This document shows positions 58,380-64,000 of a stretch of DNA of 64,000 nt, piece by piece. The stretch comes from Pseudomonas sp. ATCC 13867 (GTDB taxonomy: Bacteria > Pseudomonadota > Gammaproteobacteria > Pseudomonadales > Pseudomonadaceae). Where the stretch lies: contig NC_020829.1 of NCBI RefSeq assembly GCF_000349845.1, forward strand, positions 3,727,001 to 3,791,000, read 5' to 3'. The notes below the pieces were generated by a model. The model saw nothing but the letters and a program-made list of their open reading frames with translations, was not told the origin of the DNA and did not search any database. A program made the translations under genes and the position numbers. Position 1 is the first letter of the stretch. Each line of letters begins with the position of its first letter.

Positions 58380-59492
58380 GTGAAACCATTCGACATCGTC
58401 ATCATCGGCGCCGGTATTGCCGGCGCCTCCCTCGCCTACCGCTTGAGCGAAACCCACCGAGTGCTGGTGCTCGAGCGCGAAGAGCAGCCCGGCTACCACT
58501 CCACCGGGCGCTCCGCCGCCATGTTCATGGAGGCCTACGGAACGCCGCAGATCCAGGCGCTGACCCGCGCCAGCCGGGCCTTCTACGAGAACCCGCCAGC
58601 CGGCTTCAGCGAGCACCCGATCCTCACTCCGCGCGGCTGCCTGTACGTCGGCGGCCCGGAACACGTCGAGCTGCTCAAGCAGGCCGAAGCCACGCCCGGC
58701 GTCGAGCGCATCAGCACCGAACAGGCGCTGGAATTCCTCCCCGTCCTGCGTGCCGACGCCATCGCCGGTGCGCTGTACGAACCCGACGCCCGCGACCTCG
58801 ACGTGCATGCGCTGCACCAGGGCTACCTGCGCGCGCTGCGCCAGCGCGGCGGCGAACTGCGCTGCAACCGCGAGCTGCTGTCGGCAGGATTCGCCGACGG
58901 GCTGTGGACGCTCGAACTGAGCCAGGGCGAAACCGTCCAGGCCGCGCAACTGGTCAACGCCGCCGGCGCCTGGGCCGATCACGTGGCCGAGCGCTGCGGC
59001 ATCCGCCCGATCGGCCTGCAGCCCCGCCGCCGCACCGCCTTCACCTTCGCCCTCCCCGAGGGTGTGGACGTCAGCCACTGGCCGACAGTGATCGGCATCG
59101 ACGAGAGCTTCTACTTCAAGCCCGACGCCGGCCAACTGCTCGGCTCGCCCGCCAACGCCGACCCGGTGGAGGCGCAGGACGTCCAGCCCGAAGAACTCGA
59201 CATCGCCCTGGGCATTCACCACATCGAGGAACACACCACCCTGGCGATCCGCCGGCCGAACCACAGCTGGGCCGGCCTGCGCTCCTTCGTCGCCGACGGA
59301 GACCTGGTGATCGGCCAGGACGCGCAGAACCCGGCGTTTTTCTGGCTGGCCGCCCAGGGCGGCTACGGCATCCAGTCGGCCGACGGCGTCTCCTGCCTGG
59401 CCCAGTCGTTGCTGCTCGGCCAGCCGCTCCCCGAAACCCTGCGCCAGGAAGGCGTTGATCCCCTGCGCCTGAGCCCGGCGCGCTTGCGTTGA
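58380..59492 (+). CDS. FAD-dependent D-amino-acid dehydrogenase-like oxidoreductase
   Basis: 370 aa, DAO family. The FAD motif IIGAGIAGAS (8-17), GYHSTGRSAA, NAAGAWADHV, DESFYFKPDAG, SPANADPVEA and SWAGLRSF closely follow P. aeruginosa D-arginine dehydrogenase DauA. The substrate carboxylate-binding Arg and Tyr positions seem kept, but the residues equal to DauA His48 and Thr50 are Met here (M48, M50 in SAAMFMEAYG), so side-chain specificity probably differs. It should oxidise an amine or D-amino acid to an imine. GTG start with AAAAGG upstream. RidA and a transporter gene follow. Confidence 0.85.
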   Translation: MKPFDIVIIGAGIAGASLAYRLSETHRVLVLEREEQPGYHSTGRSAAMFMEAYGTPQIQALTRASRAFYENPPAGFSEHPILTPRGCLYVGGPEHVELLKQAEATPGVERISTEQALEFLPVLRADAIAGALYEPDARDLDVHALHQGYLRALRQRGGELRCNRELLSAGFADGLWTLELSQGETVQAAQLVNAAGAWADHVAERCGIRPIGLQPRRRTAFTFALPEGVDVSHWPTVIGIDESFYFKPDAGQLLGSPANADPVEAQDVQPEELDIALGIHHIEEHTTLAIRRPNHSWAGLRSFVADGDLVIGQDAQNPAFFWLAAQGGYGIQSADGVSCLAQSLLLGQPLPETLRQEGVDPLRLSPARLR

Positions 59493-59512
59493 GTCCTACC
59501 GGAGGCAATCCC

Positions 59513-59887
59513 ATGAGCGATATCCAGCGTTACCCCAGCCCCCTGCCCTTCCCCTTCTCGCGCGCGGTCAAGGCCGGCGGCTTCCTGTTCCTGTCCGGGC
59601 AAATCCCGATGAGCGCGGACGGCCAGGTGGTGAAGGGCGACATCCAGACCCAGGCCGAAGCGGTGATGACCCGCATCGCCGAGAGCCTGGAAGCCTGCGG
59701 CGCGAACTTCTCCCAGGTGGTGAAGGCCACCGTGTGGCTGTCCGACATGGCGCACTTCGCCGGCTTCAACGAGGTGTACCAGCGCTACTTCGACCAGGGC
59801 CTGCCGGTACGCTCCTGCGTGGCTTCGGCGCTGGCGCTGGGCGTGGACGTCGAAGTGGAAATCCAGGCCTTCGTCGGCGAAGCATGA
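59513..59887 (+). CDS. RidA-family reactive imine deaminase
   Basis: 124 aa. RidA/YjgF fold with R100 in LPVRSCVAS and E116 in DVEVEIQAF, the positions that bind and hydrolyse imines in active RidA proteins. GGAGG lies 7 bases before the ATG at 59513; the eight-codon upstream extension is rejected. It is 20 bases after the flavoenzyme gene, whose imine product it would hydrolyse to ketoacid and ammonia. Confidence 0.9.
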   Translation: MSDIQRYPSPLPFPFSRAVKAGGFLFLSGQIPMSADGQVVKGDIQTQAEAVMTRIAESLEACGANFSQVVKATVWLSDMAHFAGFNEVYQRYFDQGLPVRSCVASALALGVDVEVEIQAFVGEA

Positions 59888-59944
59888 TCCTTGCGGTTCC
59901 GCACCAGGCGGGGCCGCTTTCATAACAACAACAGAGTCTCGATC

Positions 59945-61006
59945 ATGAAAACCAGTCTCAAGCTCGGCGGGGCATACATCGGCCTGGTGGTAGGCGTCGG
60001 CTTCGCCTCGGGCCAGGAGATCCTCCAGTTCTTCGGCGGATTCGGCATCATGGGCCTGGCAGGCGCCGCGGTGGCGCTGGCGCTGTTCGCCTTCCTGCTG
60101 ATGAACCTCTACCAGATCGGCAGCCGCCTGCAGACGCAGTCGCACAAGGAAGCGATGGAGTTCATCTGCGGCAAGCCGCTGGGCCGCGTCGTCGACCTGA
60201 TGCTGACCTTCTTCCTGTTCGGCACGATGGTGGTCATGTTCGCCGGCGCCAACTCGTCCTTCGAACAGCAACTGGGCATCGGCCACTCCATCGGCGGCAT
60301 CGTCCTCGGCGTGCTGACCATCATCACCGTGTGCCTGGGCCTGAAGCGGGTGATCACCCTGATGAGCCTGATCACGCCGGTGCTGATGGTCATCGTGGCG
60401 ATCATCGCCATCTACGCCCTGACGCATATCCAGAAGCCGCTGGCCGAGCTGGAACAGATCGCCCTCGCCCTGCCGCACCCGGCGCCCAACTGGCTGCTCA
60501 GCGCCTTCCTCTACGTGTCCTACAACGTCGCCGCCACCGCGGCCGCCGTGGTGGTGATGGGCAGCAGCGTGGCCAACCTGCGCAAGGCCGGCCTGGGCGG
60601 TGTGATCGGCGGAGCCGGGGTCGGCGTGCTGATCCTGGCGATGGCCCTGGTGATGCTGGTGCAGATCGATGTGATCGGCGACAGCGCCATTCCCACCCTG
60701 CTGCTGAGCAACCACATCGCGCCGTGGTTCGGCGACGTGATGCTCGCCCTGTTGCTGGTGAAGCTTTACTGCACCACCAGCGGCTTCGCCTATACCCTGG
60801 CCGCGCGTTGCGCCGCCTACGGCGTGCCCTTCCGCGTGGCCACCGTGGCCGCCGTGGTGCTCGCCTTCATCGGCAGCCAGGTCGGCTTCGTCAAGCTGGT
60901 GGGGATCGTCTACCCGGTAATGGGCTATCTGGGCTTCGTACTCATGGCGGCGATCATCATCGCCTGGTGGCGCAATCGCTCGGCGCCGCTGGGGCAAAAC
61001 GCCTGA
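59945..61006 (+). CDS. YkvI-family membrane transporter
   Basis: 353 aa with about ten transmembrane helices. The start LGGAYIGLVVGVGFASGQE, with its Gly-rich broken helix, is typical of YkvI (COG3949), an APC-superfamily group without assigned substrate. By position downstream of the flavoenzyme and RidA genes it likely imports the amine or D-amino acid they consume. The ATG at 59945 is preferred; an 18-codon basic upstream extension lacks support. Confidence 0.85.
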   Translation: MKTSLKLGGAYIGLVVGVGFASGQEILQFFGGFGIMGLAGAAVALALFAFLLMNLYQIGSRLQTQSHKEAMEFICGKPLGRVVDLMLTFFLFGTMVVMFAGANSSFEQQLGIGHSIGGIVLGVLTIITVCLGLKRVITLMSLITPVLMVIVAIIAIYALTHIQKPLAELEQIALALPHPAPNWLLSAFLYVSYNVAATAAAVVVMGSSVANLRKAGLGGVIGGAGVGVLILAMALVMLVQIDVIGDSAIPTLLLSNHIAPWFGDVMLALLLVKLYCTTSGFAYTLAARCAAYGVPFRVATVAAVVLAFIGSQVGFVKLVGIVYPVMGYLGFVLMAAIIIAWWRNRSAPLGQNA

Positions 61007-61020
61007 TCGAGGCACAAACG

Positions 61021-61052
61021 AAAACGCCCGTCTCTTTCGAGACGGGCGTTTT
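61021..61052. terminator. Bidirectional intrinsic terminator
   Basis: A 14-bp perfect stem AAAACGCCCGTCTC/GAGACGGGCGTTTT with a TTTC loop lies between the convergent YkvI and ibpA genes. Confidence 0.93.
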
Positions 61053-61090
61053 ACCATGCGGCTACGACTCGGCTATCGCCGAGACGATAC

Positions 61091-61537
61091 TCAGCCTTCG
61101 ATGGCCGGACGCTGGCCGTTGATGGCGATCCGCTTGGGCTTGGCTTCTTCCGGGATGATGCGCACCAGCTCGACGCTCAGCAGGCCGTTCTTCAGCGACG
61201 CGCCCTGGACCTCGATGTGGTCGGCCAGGCGGAAGGACAGCTTGAAAGCACGCTGGGCGATGCCCTGGTGCAGGTAGGTGACGCTCTCGGAAGCCTTCTC
61301 GCGCTTGCCGCCACTGACGGTCAGCACGCTGCGCTCCACGTGCAGCTCCAGGTCTTCTTCCTGCAGGCCGGCGGCGGCGATGACGATGCGGTACTGGTCG
61401 TCACCATGCTTCTCGACGTTGTAGGGCGGGTAGGAACTGCCGCTTTCACTGCGCAGGGCGGATTCGAACAGGTCGTTGAAGCGATCGAAGCCGACGGACT
61501 GGCGGAACAGCGGGGCGAGGGAAAGGACGTTGCTCAT
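61091..61537 (-). CDS. ibpA: Small heat shock protein (Hsp20, IbpA)
   Basis: 148 aa. An alpha-crystallin domain (about 35-125; YNVEKHGDDQYRIVIAAAG, then LTVSGGKRE) is flanked by a short N-terminal arm (LFRQSVGFDRFNDLFE) and a C-terminal IxI motif (RIAING). It holds unfolding proteins at high temperature for DnaK and ClpB. Its leader contains a sigma-32 promoter and a ROSE-type RNA thermometer that hides the AGGAG site. Confidence 0.95.
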   Translation of the reverse strand: MSNVLSLAPLFRQSVGFDRFNDLFESALRSESGSSYPPYNVEKHGDDQYRIVIAAAGLQEEDLELHVERSVLTVSGGKREKASESVTYLHQGIAQRAFKLSFRLADHIEVQGASLKNGLLSVELVRIIPEEAKPKRIAINGQRPAIEG

Positions 61538-61623
61538 GCGAATCTCCTGAAATTTTCAGCAAGGTATGATCTGGAGCCTGACTTCAGAACTCCGCTGCGG
61601 GACCCGTCTTCGGCCTCCCGCAG
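61538..61623 (-). promoter_or_regulatory. ROSE-like RNA thermometer in the ibpA leader
   Basis: The minus-strand leader of about 85 bases ends in a short hairpin (61544-61564) in which the 5' arm CTTGCTGAAA pairs with UUUCA plus the Shine-Dalgarno GGAG, leaving a bulged G as in ROSE elements. An upstream hairpin CTGCGGGA/TCCCGCAG (61595-61623) is also present. Melting at heat shock would free the ribosome site. P. aeruginosa ibpA is known to carry a ROSE element. Confidence 0.8.
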
Positions 61624-61628
61624 GAACA

Positions 61629-61657
61629 TAGATTGGGCTGTGGAAATCCATTTCAAG
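61629..61657 (-). promoter_or_regulatory. Sigma-32 heat-shock promoter of ibpA
   Basis: The minus strand reads CTTGAAA (61657-61651), 13 bases, then CCCAATCTA (61637-61629), close to the CTTGAAA-N11-16-CCCCATNTA consensus. Predicted start is near 61622, giving the 85-base thermometer leader. Confidence 0.8.
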
Positions 61658-61682
61658 CCCCCTTCGCAACAGGAGATGATCG

Positions 61683-62429
61683 ATGGCCCAGGTCATGCTG
61701 ATCACCGGCGCCAGTCGCGGCATCGGCGCCGCCACCGCGCTGCTCGCCGCCGAGCGCGGCTTCACCGTGGCACTCAACTATCGCCGCGAGCGTGAAGCGG
61801 CCGAGGCGCTGGTGGCGCGGATCACCGCCGCCGGCGGAACAGCGCAAGCCTTCGCCGCCGACGTGGCGAACGAGGCGGACGTGCTGCGTCTGTTCCACGA
61901 AGTGGACGACGCGTTCGGTCGCCTCGACGTGCTGGTGAACAACGCCGGTATCCTGGAACGTCAGATGCGCCTGGAAGACATGGACGTGGCGCGCCTGCAG
62001 CGGGTGTTCGCGGTGAACGTCACCGGCACCTTCCTCTGCTGCCGCGAGGCGGTGAAGCGCATGGCGCGCCGGCATGGCGGCAACGGCGGGAGTATCGTCA
62101 ACGTCTCGTCAATGGCCTCGCGCCTGGGTTCGCCCAACGAGTACATCGACTACGCGGCGGCCAAGGGGGCGGTGGACAGCCTGACCATCGGCCTGGCCAG
62201 GGAGGTGGCCGGCGAAGGCATCCGCGTGAATGCCGTGCGGCCGGGGCTGATCAGGACCGAGATCCACGCCAGCGGCGGCGAGCCGGGGCGCGTGGAGCGA
62301 CTGCAATCGGCGATTCCCCTGGGCCGGGGCGGCGAAGCGGAGGAAGTGGCACGGTCGATCCTGTTCCTCGCGTCGGAGGAATCCAGCTACAGCACCGGCG
62401 GGTTCATCGACGTCAGCGGCGGGCGCTGA
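61683..62429 (+). CDS. Short-chain dehydrogenase/reductase
   Basis: 248 aa classical SDR with TGASRGIG (8-15), VNNAGI (86-90), NVSSMAS and Y157-x3-K161, ending with the usual GGFIDVSGG. It resembles sugar or 3-oxoacyl-type oxidoreductases; substrate unknown. AGGAG lies about 9 bases before the ATG. It is divergent from ibpA, and its leader overlaps the ibpA promoter region. Confidence 0.9.
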   Translation: MAQVMLITGASRGIGAATALLAAERGFTVALNYRREREAAEALVARITAAGGTAQAFAADVANEADVLRLFHEVDDAFGRLDVLVNNAGILERQMRLEDMDVARLQRVFAVNVTGTFLCCREAVKRMARRHGGNGGSIVNVSSMASRLGSPNEYIDYAAAKGAVDSLTIGLAREVAGEGIRVNAVRPGLIRTEIHASGGEPGRVERLQSAIPLGRGGEAEEVARSILFLASEESSYSTGGFIDVSGGR

Positions 62430-62456
62430 CTCGGCGTTGTCCTGGGCCACGCTTTT

Positions 62457-62535
62457 GTAGGAGCGAGCTTGCTCGCGAACCGCCCGGGCGCCGATTTCAG
62501 TCGGTTGATCTGTTCGCGAGCAAGCTCGCTCCTAC
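62457..62535. repeat. REP doublet (REPIN)
   Basis: Perfect inverted 24-base arms at 62457-62480 and 62512-62535 (core GAGCGAGCTTGCTCGCGAA) are separated by 31 bases, in the gap between the convergent SDR and dusC genes. Confidence 0.9.
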
Positions 62536-62551
62536 GAAGAGCAACCCGGCA

Positions 62552-63511
62552 TCAGGCCGCTTCTTCGATCTCGACCTGCATCATCCGGTCGATCACTTCG
62601 CAGTCATGCTCGCGCCGCACCCGGGCGAACAGCTCCAGCGCTTCGGGATAGCTGCGCGTGAGCATCCCCAGCCATTGCTTCAGGCGCCCCGGCGCATAGC
62701 GCGGCGCCAGCTTGCGCCGGGCCTGGCGCCAGAAGTCGTCGAGCAGTACGCGCACTTCCGACCAGGGCATCGGCACCACTTCGCGGCCGTCGCGCCAGGC
62801 AGCGATCTGCCGGGCGAGGTCCGGGCGGGACACCAGCCCGCGCCCGAGCATGATGTCCGCCACGCCGCTGATGGAGCGGCAGCGGTGGTAATCCTCCAGC
62901 GTCCACACCTCGCCGTTGGCGAACACCGGCACCTTCACCGCATCGGCCACCCTGGCCACCCACTCCCAATGGGCCGGCGGCTTGTAGCCGTCGGCCTTGG
63001 TCCGCGCGTGCACCACCACATGGGCGGAGCCGGCGTCGGCCAGCGCGCGGGCGCAGTCGATGGCGCCGTCCGGGCTGTCGTAGCCCAGGCGCATCTTCGA
63101 GGTCACGGGAATCTGTGCGGGTACCGCACGGCGCACGGCCTCGATGATGCTGAACATCAACTCGGGCTCTTTCAGCAGCACCGCGCCGCCACGGGAGCGA
63201 TTCACGGTCTTGGCCGGGCAGCCGAAGTTCAGGTCGATCACCGGGGCGCCTAGCTCGCAGGCCTGCACGGCGTTCTCCGCCAGCAACTGCGGATCGGAAC
63301 CGAGCAGTTGCACGCGCATCGGCACGCCGGCGCGGGTGCGGCTGCCATGCGCCAGCTCCGGGGCAAGCGCCAGGAAGGACGACGGCGGCAGCAGGCGGTC
63401 ATTGATGCGGATGAATTCGGTGACGCACCAGTCGATGCCGCCGACGCGGGTCAGCACATCGCGGAGGATGTCATCTACCAGCCCTTCCATCGGGGCCAGG
63501 GCAATCTGCAC
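62552..63511 (-). CDS. dusC: tRNA-dihydrouridine(16) synthase DusC
   Basis: 319 aa. FMN-binding TIM barrel with N-terminal LAPMEGLVD, catalytic C98 in [10 protein letters not shown], and the GRG(L/A) FMN-phosphate loop [10 protein letters not shown]. The combination of LAPMEGL and length points to DusC, which reduces U16 of tRNA, rather than DusA or DusB. Confidence 0.93.
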   Translation of the reverse strand: MQIALAPMEGLVDDILRDVLTRVGGIDWCVTEFIRINDRLLPPSSFLALAPELAHGSRTRAGVPMRVQLLGSDPQLLAENAVQACELGAPVIDLNFGCPAKTVNRSRGGAVLLKEPELMFSIIEAVRRAVPAQIPVTSKMRLGYDSPDGAIDCARALADAGSAHVVVHARTKADGYKPPAHWEWVARVADAVKVPVFANGEVWTLEDYHRCRSISGVADIMLGRGLVSRPDLARQIAAWRDGREVVPMPWSEVRVLLDDFWRQARRKLAPRYAPGRLKQWLGMLTRSYPEALELFARVRREHDCEVIDRMMQVEIEEAA

Positions 63512-63586
63512 TGGGGAATCTCGGCTATGGCGAAGGGCGCGGATTGTAGGGAATGCGCCGCGCCGGGAAAAGCGCGGCGCGACGGA

Positions 63587-64000
63587 TCACGCGCCGCTGG
63601 CGACGGTTTCCGGCGACAGCAAGGCGCGGCCGTAACCCTCGATGAACTCCGTCGGCATGCGCCTGGGCTTGCCGGTGGACAGTTCGATGCAGACGAAGGT
63701 GGTCTGCGCGCACAGCAGGGTCAGTGCATCGGCAGGCCGCACCAGCTGGAAATGCCGGGTCATCCGCAGGCGCTGGTCGGACTCGACGATCCAGGTGCCC
63801 AATTGCAGCTCATCGCCTTCATAGGCGGCGGCCAGGTAATCCACCTCATGCCGCACCACGGCCATCGCGCGGTCCAGCCGGCGGTACTCCACCAGATCCA
63901 GCCCCAGGCTCTGCGAGTGGCGCCAGGCGCAGCGCTCCAGCCAGCTGACGTAGACGGCATTGTTGGCATGGCCGAGACCGTCGATGTCTTCCGCCTTGAC
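63587..64000 (-). CDS. Acyl-CoA thioesterase, hotdog fold (partial, runs off the window)
   Basis: The reading frame stays open to base 64000, so the N-terminus lies outside. The visible 137 residues begin with VKAEDIDGLGHANNAVYVSW, the conserved DxxGHxNNxxY region of 4-hydroxybenzoyl-CoA thioesterase-like proteins with the catalytic Asp. The later FVCIELSTGKPRRMPTEF strand is typical of the same family (YbgC/FcbC). It hydrolyses an acyl- or aryl-CoA. An internal ATG at 63892 is not the start, because the catalytic segment precedes it. Confidence 0.87.
   Translation of the reverse strand, partial: VKAEDIDGLGHANNAVYVSWLERCAWRHSQSLGLDLVEYRRLDRAMAVVRHEVDYLAAAYEGDELQLGTWIVESDQRLRMTRHFQLVRPADALTLLCAQTTFVCIELSTGKPRRMPTEFIEGYGRALLSPETVASGA

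Noticed and set aside
63555..63580. 9-bp GC hairpin between the thioesterase and dusC genes
   Set aside because: GCGCCGCGC/GCGCGGCGC has no T-run on either strand, so it is not called a terminator.

Overview
The window is chromosomal DNA from a high-GC gammaproteobacterium, almost certainly a Pseudomonas. Gene order follows, from memory, the P. aeruginosa PAO1 block of roughly PA3070 to PA3130: the MoxR/VWA operon, an RND/DUF1302/DUF1329 module, pepN, nadK, fadH, metZ-purF-cvpA-dedD-folC-accD-trpF-truA-fimV-asd-leuB-leuD-leuC and ibpA. It is not P. aeruginosa itself. The xcp type II secretion cluster is missing from its PAO1 position, cprRS is missing, a second short fimV-like gene is present, and there are four REP doublets of the GAGCGAGCTTGCTCGCGAA kind common in other pseudomonads. 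A relative of P. nitroreducens or P. citronellolis is plausible but not proven.

Layout. 1-1144: periplasmic binding protein gene ending in a double hairpin. 1228-8982: a membrane protein, then a tightly overlapping six-gene MoxR-DUF58-DUF4381-VWA-VWA/TPR-BatD operon. 9033-10124: exported alpha/beta hydrolase. 10332-17480 (minus): envelope module of an outer-membrane DUF1302 barrel, a periplasmic DUF1329 protein, a BNR-repeat protein and an RND/MMPL transporter, with a candidate sigma-54 promoter in front of the barrel gene and an internal terminator plus promoter. 17964-24788 (minus): pepN, DUF2797, DUF1315, rhomboid protease, metallophosphoesterase and nadK. 24914-30630: DUF1853, a PLP enzyme, a large coiled-coil protein and 2,4-dienoyl-CoA reductase. 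30848-33095: nitrilase-fold protein, AraC regulator and a 28-residue ORF. 33259-33649: tRNA-Val and two tRNA-Asp genes with their promoter.

33867-53588 is a long minus-strand housekeeping run for methionine, purine, folate, fatty acid, tryptophan and leucine biosynthesis, tRNA modification and polar assembly (FimV). Its leucine end (leuC-leuD-methyltransferase-leuB) is divergent from a LysR gene with a good LTTR box between. 54758-57631 encodes a four-PAS GGDEF-EAL protein with both catalytic sites intact. 57646-61006 is an accessory cassette: an XRE-cupin regulator divergent from a D-amino-acid dehydrogenase-like flavoenzyme, a RidA-type imine deaminase and a YkvI-family transporter, which together look like an amine or D-amino-acid utilisation unit. 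61091-61657 holds the ibpA heat-shock gene with a sigma-32 promoter and a ROSE-like RNA thermometer. An SDR, dusC and a truncated thioesterase gene close the window.

The best candidates for undescribed biology are the DUF1302/DUF1329/BNR/RND module, the flavoenzyme-RidA-YkvI cassette with a remodelled active site, the alternating asd/fimV paralogue pairs, and the 28-aa ORF.
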